Program-made: the position numbers and the translations under genes
The notes under the pieces: generated by a model
What the model was told of the DNA's origin: nothing
Databases searched by the model: none
Seen by the model: only the letters and a program-made list of their open reading frames with translations
Shown: piece by piece, positions 34,033 to 42,719 of the stretch
Numbering within the stretch: position 1 is the stretch's first letter
How the letters are laid out: each line of letters begins with the position of its first letter
DNA from: Metabacillus flavus
Lineage (GTDB): Bacteria > Bacillota > Bacilli > Bacillales > Bacillaceae
Assembly: GCF_018283675.1 (NCBI RefSeq)
Contig: NZ_JAGVRK010000001.1
Location: 3,962,854-4,026,853, forward strand
Direction: 5' to 3'
DNA: 64,000 nt

Positions 34033-35043
34033 ATGACCACGATCTATGATGTAGCAAAAAAAGCTGGGGTTTCCAGTACAACCGTATCAAAAGCATTAAA
34101 TAATTATCCGGATGTGAGCGAGAAAACAAAGAATGTTATTTTGACTGTAGCAGCGGAGATGGGGTATTTGCCTAATTCACACGCCCAGTCCCTTTCTACC
34201 AAAAAAACGTGGTCCATTGGGGTTATGTTTACAGAGGACAATGAAGTAGGGATGAAGCATCCATTCTTTAATGCTGTCATTGAAAGTTTTCGCAAGCATG
34301 CGGAAAATGAGGGGTATGACCTTATTTTTCCTTCCAGGAATCTCCGCAACCGGAATACGACCTATCTGGAGCATTTTACATACAGAGGTGTGGATGGCAT
34401 TATCATCATCTGCTCTGACCAAAATGATCCTCAGGTGCTGGAAATTCTGGACAGCAACATTCCGATTGTCGTGATTGACATGAATGAGGTGAACAGCAGC
34501 GTCGTATATTCGGATAATGTGACTGGAGCTGAGACCGCAGTAGATTACCTCATATCACTCGGCCACCGCAAGATTGCCCATATTTCCGGTGATTCCGAAA
34601 CATTTACTGGTGAGGCAAGAATCAATGGATATGAGAAGGCAATGAAGAAAAACAGTCTTGCCATACCTGAAGGATACCTTGTAAATGGAGGGATGTTCTC
34701 CATTCAGGAAGGCAGAGAAGCGATGCGGCGGATTTTAACGTTGAAGGACCGTCCTACAGCCGTTTTTATAGCCGGAGATCAGATGGCGATTGGTGCGATG
34801 GAAACGATTAAAGAGCATGGCCTTGCTGTTCCGGATGATGTATCGATTATCGGTTTTGATGATATCGAGATGGCAAGCTATGTAACTCCTAAGCTAACTA
34901 CGATCAAGCAGGATACTGATGCACTTGGCAAACAGGCAGCCGCTTTGCTGGTGAGTCAGATTGTCCAGAAAAAGAAATCGATAAAAAATGAAATGGTTCC
35001 TATTCAATTAATAAAACGTGATTCCTGCCGTCCTTTAACCTAA
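34033..35043 (+). CDS. LacI-family transcriptional repressor of the glucan cassette
   Basis: 336 residues. An N-terminal LacI helix-turn-helix (TIYDVAKKAGVSSTTVSKAL, residues 3-22) and hinge helix precede a periplasmic-binding-like effector domain (about 60-336) with IPIVVIDMNEV, GHRKIAHISGDSETF, GDQMAIGAMETIKEHG and IIGFDDIEMASYV. It most likely senses a beta-glucan oligosaccharide and represses the ABC importer and glycosidase genes downstream; three related operators precede that operon and one covers its own promoter. ATG after AAGAGGAGATT. Confidence 0.95.
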   Translation: MTTIYDVAKKAGVSSTTVSKALNNYPDVSEKTKNVILTVAAEMGYLPNSHAQSLSTKKTWSIGVMFTEDNEVGMKHPFFNAVIESFRKHAENEGYDLIFPSRNLRNRNTTYLEHFTYRGVDGIIIICSDQNDPQVLEILDSNIPIVVIDMNEVNSSVVYSDNVTGAETAVDYLISLGHRKIAHISGDSETFTGEARINGYEKAMKKNSLAIPEGYLVNGGMFSIQEGREAMRRILTLKDRPTAVFIAGDQMAIGAMETIKEHGLAVPDDVSIIGFDDIEMASYVTPKLTTIKQDTDALGKQAAALLVSQIVQKKKSIKNEMVPIQLIKRDSCRPLT

Positions 35044-35061
35044 TTTTTTTTAACCTTTACA

Positions 35062-35075
35062 GTAACCGCTTTCAG
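35062..35075. promoter_or_regulatory. LacI/CcpA-type operator 1 of the importer operon
   Basis: GTAACCGCTTTCAG, related to the operator family but less symmetric; it also resembles a catabolite-responsive element, so CcpA binding is an alternative. Confidence 0.55.
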
Positions 35076-35095
35076 TTTATTTTTTTGCTTGTACA

Positions 35096-35109
35096 CGAAA
35101 CCGCTTTCG
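35096..35109. promoter_or_regulatory. LacI-type operator 2 of the importer operon
   Basis: CGAAACCGCTTTCG, the regulator's palindrome with a changed centre. Centre-to-centre distance to operator 3 is 42 bases, four helical turns. Confidence 0.65.
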
Positions 35110-35137
35110 GTCTTAGGCTTATTTTTTTATCGAAAAT

Positions 35138-35151
35138 CGAAACCGCTTTCG
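35138..35151. promoter_or_regulatory. LacI-type operator 3 of the importer operon
   Basis: CGAAACCGCTTTCG, identical to operator 2. It overlaps a possible -35 (TTTCGA, 35147-35152) that is followed 17 bases later by TATATT (35170-35175), so bound repressor would block RNA polymerase. Confidence 0.65.
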
Positions 35152-35200
35152 AATACCGAATACAGGACTTATATTCCAATACCATTTGAAAAGGGGCTAC

Positions 35201-36517
35201 ATGATGAAGAAAACACTGAGTATGTTTTTATCGCTTGTTTTACTAGTCGGCGTTTTGTCAGGCTGTTCAGGTTCACAAAGTGCAAACGGATCAAAAGGCG
35301 GTAAAGATATTGATTTGAGAATCTGGTCATTCACAGATGAATTGAAGAAGCCAATTAAAAAGTTCGAAGAAAAGAATGGCGTCAAGGTAGAACTGACAAT
35401 TGTTCCAATCGCAGACTATCCAACCAAGCTTAAGCCGGTTCTAGAAAGCGGTGTGGGAGCTCCTGATGTATTTACGGGTGAGCTTGCCTTTATTAAGCAG
35501 TGGGTGGATGCAGGGTATTGGGAAGATCTATCGAAAGCTCCATATGATGCTGAAAAACTGTCAGATCAGTATGTTCCTTACGTTTTTGATATGGGGAAGG
35601 ACAAGGATGGCAAGGTGAGAGCTCTTTCCTGGCAGACAACTCCAGGCGGTGTTTATTACAAGCGAAGCATTGCGAAAGAGGTTCTTGGAACGGATGATCC
35701 AGCTGAGGTCGGTAAAATGATGTCTTCTATGGACAGTGTGTTTGCAACAGCAGAAAAATTGAAGGCGAAAGGCTACCGCATGTTCCCAGATGAGGGCGCG
35801 ATCCGCTGGTTTGCTCAAGGCGATGCTCCTGAACCATGGGTGAATGATAAAAATGAGCTGCAGCTGACTGATAGAAAAGTTGAATTTATGGACTATGCAA
35901 AAGAAATGAAGGCGAACGGGTACACAGCCAATGCTGCAGAATGGTCCCCATCTTGGTTCGAGTCCATGGATAAAGCCGTTAAGGTAAAAGAGAACGGAAA
36001 GACTGTCGAGACGAATGTGTTCTCCTATGTCCTTCCTACTTGGGGTCTGCATAGTGTTTTGAAAACCAATGTAAAAAAATCCACGGGTGACTGGGCTGTA
36101 ACAAGCGGACCGAGCCCATATTTCTGGGGCGGTTCATGGCTTGGTGTTTACAGCAAGTCCAAAAATAAAGAGCTTGCTTATGATTTCGTGAAAATGATGA
36201 CGCAGGATAAAGACTTCCTTAAAGATTGGGCGAAAGAGACTGGAGATGTTCTATCCTACCTGCCTGTAACAGATGAAATTAAAGGCGATTTCAAAGATGA
36301 ATTCCTTGGCGGGCAAAACAACTATCAATTCTTCCTTGATCAGGCTCAAAATATTAAGCCGGGAATCGTAACGAAGTATGATCAGCAGCTTGATACCCTT
36401 TACGGCAATGCGGTTAAACAATATACGGATGGAAAAAAATCCAAGGATGACGCGATTAAAGAGTTTTATATGAAAGCAAAAAATGCGTATCCGGATATAA
36501 CGGTTCCAAATAAATGA
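35201..36517 (+). CDS. Carbohydrate ABC transporter substrate-binding lipoprotein
   Basis: 438-residue family 1 extracellular sugar-binding protein. The signal peptide KKTLSMFLSLVLLVGVLSGC ends in the lipobox LSGC, so it is lipid-anchored. The mature protein has the usual IDLRIWSFTDELKKPIKKFE start, an ALSWQTTPGGVYYKRSI hinge region and a binding-site-like GPSPYFWGGSWLGVY. Given the linked GH1 and GH16 enzymes it probably binds laminari- or other beta-gluco-oligosaccharides. The start at the ATG pair 35201/35204 follows AAAAGGGGC. A stem-loop after the gene may stabilise its message relative to the permeases. Confidence 0.94.
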   Translation: MMKKTLSMFLSLVLLVGVLSGCSGSQSANGSKGGKDIDLRIWSFTDELKKPIKKFEEKNGVKVELTIVPIADYPTKLKPVLESGVGAPDVFTGELAFIKQWVDAGYWEDLSKAPYDAEKLSDQYVPYVFDMGKDKDGKVRALSWQTTPGGVYYKRSIAKEVLGTDDPAEVGKMMSSMDSVFATAEKLKAKGYRMFPDEGAIRWFAQGDAPEPWVNDKNELQLTDRKVEFMDYAKEMKANGYTANAAEWSPSWFESMDKAVKVKENGKTVETNVFSYVLPTWGLHSVLKTNVKKSTGDWAVTSGPSPYFWGGSWLGVYSKSKNKELAYDFVKMMTQDKDFLKDWAKETGDVLSYLPVTDEIKGDFKDEFLGGQNNYQFFLDQAQNIKPGIVTKYDQQLDTLYGNAVKQYTDGKKSKDDAIKEFYMKAKNAYPDITVPNK

Positions 36518-36524
36518 TAAGCAG

Positions 36525-36554
36525 CAAGCGGCTTAACAAGCTTTAGGCCGCTTG
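36525..36554 (+). terminator. Intercistronic hairpin after the sugar-binding protein gene
   Basis: CAAGCGGC / GCCGCTTG stem with a 14-base loop between the binding-protein stop and the first permease, without a T-run; likely a message-stabilising or attenuating structure. Confidence 0.65.
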
Positions 36555-36579
36555 TACTTCTTGAAAGAGAGGGAAAAAG

Positions 36580-37479
36580 GTGAAAAATTTAAACCGGTAT
36601 GGGTACTTTTTTATCGCACCGTTTTGGCTGGTCTTCTTAGTATTCAGTATCTATCCAGTTGCGCTCACGTTTTATTACAGCTTTACGAATTATACCGGCA
36701 GCGGGACAGCTGAGGTTGTCGGATTAGCAAATTATACACGTCTTTTAACGGATTCCTTTTTCGTGCAGGCCTTTGTAAACACGCTGAAAATTTGGGGCAT
36801 CAACTTTGCTTTGCAGATGGGACTTGCGTTGATTCTTGCCGCAATTTTTTCCGATATGCGGCTGAAAATGAAGGGCCAATCGTTTTTCCGGGCGATTTTT
36901 TATCTGCCAAATTTGATAACGGTCAGCTCCGTTGCTCTATTATTCGGGATTCTGCTGGATTGGCAGCATGGCTCGCTGAACGTTGTTCTCATGAACCTCG
37001 GATTGATATCTGATCCAATCAACTGGCTGAATGAACCGGCCACCGCTCAAATTTCCGTTTCCCTGATCTTAACGTGGATGTGGTTCGGACATTCCTTTAT
37101 TGTCATCATGGCTGGGATTTCCGGAATCTCCACTGACTATTTCGAAGCCGCTCTGATCGACGGGGCAAACCGCTGGCAAACGCTTGTCAGCATTACCCTG
37201 CCTTTATTAAAGCCGATTCTTTTGTATATCATGATTACCTCTCTCATTGGAGGCCTGCAATTATTCGACCTTCCTATGCTGATTACCGATGGCATCGGAT
37301 CGCCGGACGGATCGCTGAACACGATGGTTCTGTATTTATACAATCAGGCATTCAAGTACAACAACTATGGCTATGCTTCCGCAGTAGCTTACGGATTGTT
37401 TATCATCACGGTCATTTTCTCTGCCATCGTCTTTAGATCGATGTACAGCAGCGAACGAAAACAAGCAAGGCAGGTGTAA
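36580..37479 (+). CDS. Sugar ABC transporter permease 1 (MalF-like)
   Basis: 299 residues with six predicted membrane helices. The EAA loop that contacts the ATPase reads YFEAALIDGANRWQTLVSIT (near residue 187), typical of binding-protein-dependent sugar permeases. GTG start after GAGAGGGAAAAAG. Together with permease 2 it would form the channel. No ATPase gene is in the cassette, so a shared MsmX-type ATPase encoded elsewhere is probably used, as is common in bacilli. Confidence 0.94.
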   Translation: MKNLNRYGYFFIAPFWLVFLVFSIYPVALTFYYSFTNYTGSGTAEVVGLANYTRLLTDSFFVQAFVNTLKIWGINFALQMGLALILAAIFSDMRLKMKGQSFFRAIFYLPNLITVSSVALLFGILLDWQHGSLNVVLMNLGLISDPINWLNEPATAQISVSLILTWMWFGHSFIVIMAGISGISTDYFEAALIDGANRWQTLVSITLPLLKPILLYIMITSLIGGLQLFDLPMLITDGIGSPDGSLNTMVLYLYNQAFKYNNYGYASAVAYGLFIITVIFSAIVFRSMYSSERKQARQV

Positions 37480-37482
37480 AAA

Positions 37483-38382
37483 ATGATTGAAACCAACAAA
37501 ACTCTCTCTACTGAATTCAAATCAAAGCCTGTCTCTCTTCAGCCAAAGCCTAAAGGCGGAAAAGACCGGATCATCAAAGGGATTCTTTACATCGGCATGA
37601 CCGTTTTAGCCATTGTTTGCTTTGTTCCTTTCCTGATGATGCTCGTTAATGCCACGCGCTCCAATGAAGCGATATTAACAGGCTTTACGCTCGTACCCGG
37701 CAATGCACTTCTCGAAAACTATCAAACGATGATGGATTATGTGAATGTGTGGACAGGCTTTAAAAATAGTCTATTCATTTCTGTTCTTGTAACGATCCTG
37801 ACGGGGTATTTTTCAGCCCTGACGGCGTACGGGTTCGCTTTTTACACATTTAAAGGGAAGAATTTTCTCTTCGTTTTTATGCTCGTCATGATGATGGTGC
37901 CGGGACAGCTTGGATTAATTGGATTTTATGAATTGTCCAAGACATTAGGAATTCTTGATACGTATATTCCGCTGATTGTACCGGCGGTCGCAAGCCCATT
38001 TGTTGTTTTCTTCTTGAGGCAGTACATTTTGACGACCCTTCATCCGAGTTTAATAGAAGCAGCAAGAATCGATGGGGCTAGTGAGTTTAAGATTTTTCAC
38101 ATTGTTGCCATCCCCATCATGATGCCTGCTATTGCAACAATGTCGATTTTCACCTTTATCGGATCCTGGAACAACTACATTATGCCTTTAGTGCTGATCT
38201 TCTCTCCGGAAAAGTACACCTTGCCGGTTTTAATGGGATTTTTAAAAGGTTCTCAAGTCGCTCAAAATCTCGGATCCATGTATCTTGGCATTGCCATTTC
38301 AGTCGTGCCGATCATGATTGCGTTTCTATTCTTATCTAAATACATCATTAACAGCATCTCAGCTGGAGCCATCAAAGAATAA
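37483..38382 (+). CDS. Sugar ABC transporter permease 2 (MalG-like)
   Basis: 299 residues: a cytoplasmic N-terminus of about 35 residues, then six membrane helices, with the EAA loop SLIEAARIDGASEFKIFHIV near residue 190. It begins three bases after permease 1 ends, in a tightly packed operon, and is followed by the GH1 gene after 13 bases. Confidence 0.94.
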   Translation: MIETNKTLSTEFKSKPVSLQPKPKGGKDRIIKGILYIGMTVLAIVCFVPFLMMLVNATRSNEAILTGFTLVPGNALLENYQTMMDYVNVWTGFKNSLFISVLVTILTGYFSALTAYGFAFYTFKGKNFLFVFMLVMMMVPGQLGLIGFYELSKTLGILDTYIPLIVPAVASPFVVFFLRQYILTTLHPSLIEAARIDGASEFKIFHIVAIPIMMPAIATMSIFTFIGSWNNYIMPLVLIFSPEKYTLPVLMGFLKGSQVAQNLGSMYLGIAISVVPIMIAFLFLSKYIINSISAGAIKE

Positions 38383-38395
38383 GGAGTGAAGTGAA

Positions 38396-39742
38396 GTGAA
38401 TTTTTCTAAAGAGTTTATTTTCGGTACAGCAACGTCTTCCTATCAGATTGAAGGAGCACATAAAGAAGGCGGAAGGACCCCTTCGATTTGGGATACATTC
38501 TGCGACACTCCCGGAAAGGTTTATGAGCAGCACAACGGAAATACGGCATGTGACCACTACCACCGTTTCGAGGAAGATATTCAGATCATTAAAAACCTGG
38601 GCGTCGATGCTTATCGCTTCTCCATTGCCTGGCCTCGAATATTCCCTAAGAAAGGCGAATACAACGCAGAAGGAATGGCCTTTTATAAAAACCTGGCGAA
38701 GCGTCTTCAGGAAGAAGGAATCAAGCCCGCGGTTACGCTTTATCACTGGGATTTGCCAATGTGGGCGCATGAAGAAGGCGGCTGGACAAACCGTGAATCT
38801 GTGAAATGGTTCCTCGATTACACAAGAGCATGCTTTACAGAGCTTGATCATCTCGTTGATTCCTGGATTACTCACAATGAGCCTTGGTGCGCAGGCTTTC
38901 TTGGATACCATCAGGGCGTTCATGCACCAGGACATACGAACATGGAAGAAGCCGTTAAAGCCGTTCATCACATGCTGCTTTCACACGGAGAAGCGGTCAA
39001 CATGCTGAAACAGGAGTTTTCATCCCTTACTCCAATCGGCATTACGCTGAACCTGTCCCCTATTTATGCAGCGTCCGATTCAGCTAACGATTTGCTTGCT
39101 GCGAATAATGCGGATGGCTATTCAAACCGCTGGTTCCTGGATCCAATTTTCAAAGGAAGCTATCCGGCAGATATGATGAATCTATTTTCTAAATACGTTC
39201 ACTCCTATGATTTTATTAAACAAGGAGACTTGGAAACAATTTCGGTTCCATGTGACTTTTTCGGGATTAACTACTACAGCCGTGCCATCGTTGAATTCAG
39301 CGCAGCCAATGATTTTATGAGTAAAGGCGCTTATTCGGACTATGAGAAAACCGGAATGGGCTGGGACATCGCTCCAAATGAATTTAAAGACCTGATTATC
39401 AGACTCCGAAAAGAATACACGGACCTCCCGATCTACATAACGGAGAATGGAGCCGCCTACGATGACGAGGTGGAGAATGGCAGAGTGCATGATTCTCTTC
39501 GCACCGATTATATTGAAAAGCATCTTCAAGCAGTCTCTGATTTAAATGAGATGGGCATGAATATTCAAGGTTATTACTTGTGGTCCCTTCTTGATAACTT
39601 TGAATGGAGCTTCGGCTATGACAAACGTTTTGGCATGATTTATGTGGATTTTGATTCTCAGGAACGGATCTGGAAGGACAGTGCCTATCGATATGCGGAA
39701 ATCATTAAGCAGCGGACACCTTCCTTGCAAATCGGTTCTTAA
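38396..39742 (+). CDS. Glycoside hydrolase family 1 beta-glucosidase
   Basis: 448-residue (beta/alpha)8 enzyme of the family's usual length, without a signal peptide and therefore cytoplasmic. The acid/base Glu is in ITHNEPW (near residue 162) and the nucleophile Glu in PIYITENG (near residue 350). The N-terminal signature FIFGTATSSYQIEGA is complete. It should split imported beta-gluco-oligosaccharides to glucose; the phospho-binding residues typical of 6-phospho-beta-glucosidases could not be verified, and ABC uptake argues for unphosphorylated substrate. GTG start after AAGGAGTGAAGT. Confidence 0.95.
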   Translation: MNFSKEFIFGTATSSYQIEGAHKEGGRTPSIWDTFCDTPGKVYEQHNGNTACDHYHRFEEDIQIIKNLGVDAYRFSIAWPRIFPKKGEYNAEGMAFYKNLAKRLQEEGIKPAVTLYHWDLPMWAHEEGGWTNRESVKWFLDYTRACFTELDHLVDSWITHNEPWCAGFLGYHQGVHAPGHTNMEEAVKAVHHMLLSHGEAVNMLKQEFSSLTPIGITLNLSPIYAASDSANDLLAANNADGYSNRWFLDPIFKGSYPADMMNLFSKYVHSYDFIKQGDLETISVPCDFFGINYYSRAIVEFSAANDFMSKGAYSDYEKTGMGWDIAPNEFKDLIIRLRKEYTDLPIYITENGAAYDDEVENGRVHDSLRTDYIEKHLQAVSDLNEMGMNIQGYYLWSLLDNFEWSFGYDKRFGMIYVDFDSQERIWKDSAYRYAEIIKQRTPSLQIGS

Positions 39743-39776
39743 TTCGCCTTTTGGACAAATTCAAGGAGGTTAAGAG

Positions 39777-42344
39777 ATGCGCAAATTAACAGGTATGATG
39801 ATTTCCTGTATGCTGATCGCAGGGTTTACAGGCCCTGCACAGGCAGCAGGCAGCAAAGAGGCCATCCCGTTCCATCCCGTTGCCATTAAGGGGAAGGATC
39901 ACGGGACAGCTAAACTGATTATCCCCGTTCCTAAATCCCATCATGTTGCGGTAAAAGTATCAAATGAACCGTTTGGCAAAGTAAAGACAAGCGATTTGGC
40001 TCCAAAGGGGCGAACGGTGACGAATCCATACCGATCGGGTTCTGACCTGACGGGTGTTGATCCGAGAATCAACAAATATGCCGGGGTTTATCTTTTGGAT
40101 TCAGCGAATCGGGTACTTGATTTTGAGCAGATTACCTTGAAAGAAAACCAGATCCAAAAGGAAACCTGGAATCTTGTGTGGCAGGATGAATTTGACGGAT
40201 CCGCGATCAATGAAAGCAAGTGGAATTTTATCCAGGGAGGCGGCGGCTACGGGAATAATGAGCTTCAAAATTATACGAACCGCTCAAAAAACGCCCGTTT
40301 GGAAAATGGCTCTCTTGTTATCGAAGCGCATAAAGAGGAACTAGGCGGCAATGAATATACGTCTGCCAAATTAACCACTCAAAACAAAGGCGATTGGACA
40401 TACGGCCGCTACGAAATTCGTGCGAAGCTTCCAAAAGGCCAAGGCATGTGGCCGGCAATCTGGATGATGCCGACCGACTATGATTTGTACTCCGGGTGGC
40501 CTGCCTCAGGAGAAATTGACATTATGGAATTGCTCGGACATGCTCCGAACGAAGTGCATGGCACGCTGCATTATGGACTGCCCTGGAAAAACACAGGTGA
40601 AATGTATCGCCTTCCGCAAGGTGCGAAGGATTTCTCTGAAGACTATCACACCTTCTCAATTGACTGGGAGCCTGGCGAAATCAGGTGGTACGTGGATGGC
40701 GTTCTTTATGCAAAGCAAAATGACTGGTACAGCAAGAACGAAAATGCTGCTGCGCCCTATACGTATCCCGCTCCCTTTGACCGTGATTTTTACCTTCAGC
40801 TGAACGTGGCTGTCGGCGGAAACTGGCCTGGCTATCCGGATAGCACCACTGTCTTTCCAAGCCGGATGCTCGTCGATTATGTAAGAGTGTATGAATTGGA
40901 CGGAGAGTATCGGGAGGCCGGGGAAAGACCAGCTGCTGAAGAGGTAACCGCGGATCTTCGTCCTCCGCTTGCTGATGGAAACTATGTTTACAACGGGGAG
41001 TTCGAGGCCGGCCTCACGGACTGGAAGTTCCAGCCGTTTGAGCCTTCCAGCCTGTTTGGAGGAGAAGGAACGGCAGAATCCGTGAACGGTGAAGCAAAAA
41101 TCAGCATCACGAAACCGGGGAATGCCGTACATGCCATCCAATTTGTGCAGCCTACCCTGCCGATTGAAAAGGGAGAGCGCTATAAACTGACATTTGATGC
41201 CCGATCTGATGGTCCGCGTGCGGCTGGTATAAATATTTCAGGTCCAGAACGCAGCTATACTAGATATTTATCCGATCAAACTCTTTCCCTCACAGACAAG
41301 ATGCAGTCCTTTAGCTATGAGTTTACGATGGAAAGCGAAACCGATCCGCATGCACGTCTGGAATTTAACCTGGGCCAGGGCTCAGCTCTTCCAGTTTGGA
41401 TTGACCATGTGAAGCTAGTAAAGCTTCCAAAGGATCCAAACGCACCGAAAAAAGTCCTGCCAACCGGGAACTATATTTATAACGGAACTTTTGACCAGGG
41501 AACGGCGCGTATGGAATTCTGGGACCTTGCCGCGGATAAAGGCTCTAAGGCCGAGGCTTCAGTCGGCGAAGCCATTCCGGAACGCAAGCTTAATGTGGAC
41601 ATTAAACGCACAGGAAGCTATTCCGATGCAATTCGTTTAAGTCAAAACAAGCTAAACCTTGAAAAAGAAGCGGCTTATATCCTGACGTTTGACGCAAAGG
41701 CGGATGCAAAGCGGAATATCGGATTTCAGGTAACAAATGAGAACCGCTCAGCATTTTATACAAGAACCGAACAAATCGCGCTTACAGCGGATATGAAATC
41801 CTACCGATTGCTGATTCAGCCTTGGGAAAGCAATCCGAACAGTGTGATTGAATTTCTTTTAGGCGGAAATCGTGCGGGCGTAACGATCGATAACATTGCG
41901 ATGAAGCGCCTTGCCAAACCGGTTATACTTGATCCATTGAGTACCCGGATTGAAGCGGAAAACTATCAGGACATGTTTGGAGTTCAAAACGGCCCAACCA
42001 GCGTGGGCTGGATTGACGAAGGCGACTGGATGCAGTATGCCGTTGACGTCAAGGAAGCAGGAGAATACACCGTTGCATTTCTTGCTGCATCCGGACGCGA
42101 CGGCGGGAAATTTACGCTCCTCAGCAAAGCAGGAAACCAGTTCACAGGCGATCTGCCTCAAGGCGAAATTAAACCGGAAAATGCAGACCATTTATCCGTA
42201 GCTGATATACCGCAAACCGGCGGCTGGGATACGTGGAAAACTTTCGAAAGTAAAATCCGTCTTGAAAAAGGCATACAGACTCTTCAGGTCTATGCACCGA
42301 ATGCTAATCTGGATTCGATGGAATTTAGTAAGGTTGGAGAATAA
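39777..42344 (+). CDS. Secreted GH16 endo-beta-1,3-glucanase (laminarinase) with carbohydrate-binding modules
   Basis: 855 residues. A signal peptide (LTGMMISCMLIAGFTGPAQA, residues 4-23) directs export. Residues about 25-125 form an unassigned N-terminal domain; the GH16 catalytic domain (about 130-375) has the nucleophile and acid/base glutamates in GEIDIMELLG near residue 246 and the entry motif LVWQDEFDGS. Two CBM4/9-like modules follow (about 400-555, NYVYNGEFEAGLTDWKF; about 563-710, NYIYNGTFDQG) and a C-terminal CBM6-like module (about 722-855, RIEAENYQDM). The EIDIME form favours laminarinase over lichenase. It ends the cassette and provides extracellular depolymerisation. AAGGAGGTTAAG ribosome site. 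Confidence 0.95.
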   Translation: MRKLTGMMISCMLIAGFTGPAQAAGSKEAIPFHPVAIKGKDHGTAKLIIPVPKSHHVAVKVSNEPFGKVKTSDLAPKGRTVTNPYRSGSDLTGVDPRINKYAGVYLLDSANRVLDFEQITLKENQIQKETWNLVWQDEFDGSAINESKWNFIQGGGGYGNNELQNYTNRSKNARLENGSLVIEAHKEELGGNEYTSAKLTTQNKGDWTYGRYEIRAKLPKGQGMWPAIWMMPTDYDLYSGWPASGEIDIMELLGHAPNEVHGTLHYGLPWKNTGEMYRLPQGAKDFSEDYHTFSIDWEPGEIRWYVDGVLYAKQNDWYSKNENAAAPYTYPAPFDRDFYLQLNVAVGGNWPGYPDSTTVFPSRMLVDYVRVYELDGEYREAGERPAAEEVTADLRPPLADGNYVYNGEFEAGLTDWKFQPFEPSSLFGGEGTAESVNGEAKISITKPGNAVHAIQFVQPTLPIEKGERYKLTFDARSDGPRAAGINISGPERSYTRYLSDQTLSLTDKMQSFSYEFTMESETDPHARLEFNLGQGSALPVWIDHVKLVKLPKDPNAPKKVLPTGNYIYNGTFDQGTARMEFWDLAADKGSKAEASVGEAIPERKLNVDIKRTGSYSDAIRLSQNKLNLEKEAAYILTFDAKADAKRNIGFQVTNENRSAFYTRTEQIALTADMKSYRLLIQPWESNPNSVIEFLLGGNRAGVTIDNIAMKRLAKPVILDPLSTRIEAENYQDMFGVQNGPTSVGWIDEGDWMQYAVDVKEAGEYTVAFLAASGRDGGKFTLLSKAGNQFTGDLPQGEIKPENADHLSVADIPQTGGWDTWKTFESKIRLEKGIQTLQVYAPNANLDSMEFSKVGE

Positions 42345-42349
42345 GACTG

Positions 42350-42380
42350 CCCCGCTTCTTTTGGAGAAGCGGGGTTTTTT
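42350..42380 (+). terminator. Terminator of the glucan-utilisation operon
   Basis: Perfect CCCCGCTTC / GAAGCGGGG stem followed by TTTTTT, six bases after the GH16 stop. Confidence 0.93.
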
Positions 42381-42400
42381 GTGGGTGAGAGGACGGGCGC

Positions 42401-42657
42401 GGGGTCTGTCCCGCTCTGCTTCACCGCATAAGGGGACAGAGACAGCCTCTGTTAAACCGTTGCGCCTGTTGGTTTTGTGAAGGATGGTGCCAGAGCTTTA
42501 GTCTGCTAGCGAATGACGGGCCTGGCACGGTGCCAGTCCCCTTTTGCTTCACCGCAGCCGGGGACAGAGGCTGTAATGGATTGTACCTTAAGAAATAAGG
42601 CTTGAACAGAGGCGGTGCCGGAGCTTTAGTTCTTTAGCAGAGTGCGGGTCAGACACC
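42401..42657 (+). repeat. Dimeric intergenic repeat, copy B
   Basis: Second copy of the family at 33670-33923, closest to copy A (shared GGTCTGTCCCGCTCTGCTTC and AGCTTTAGTCTGCTAGCGAA). It ends GGGTCAGACACC, which mirrors the GGTGCCTGACCC that opens copy C, hinting at inverted termini. Between the glucan operon terminator and the dnaC terminator. Confidence 0.85.
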
Positions 42658-42686
42658 TGGTACCTAGATCACACATATCACAGCAC

Positions 42687-42713
42687 AAAAAAGACCACAC
42701 CCCAAAAAGGGTG
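42687..42713 (-). terminator. dnaC terminator
   Basis: Minus strand CACCC / GGGGTG hairpin with a T-rich loop, then TGGTC and six T residues. Confidence 0.7.
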
Positions 42714-42719
42714 CAGCCT

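Noticed and set aside
38372..38971. 199-codon minus-strand ORF over the GH1 start
   Set aside because: Lies opposite the conserved GH1 N-terminus; no ribosome site or recognisable product.
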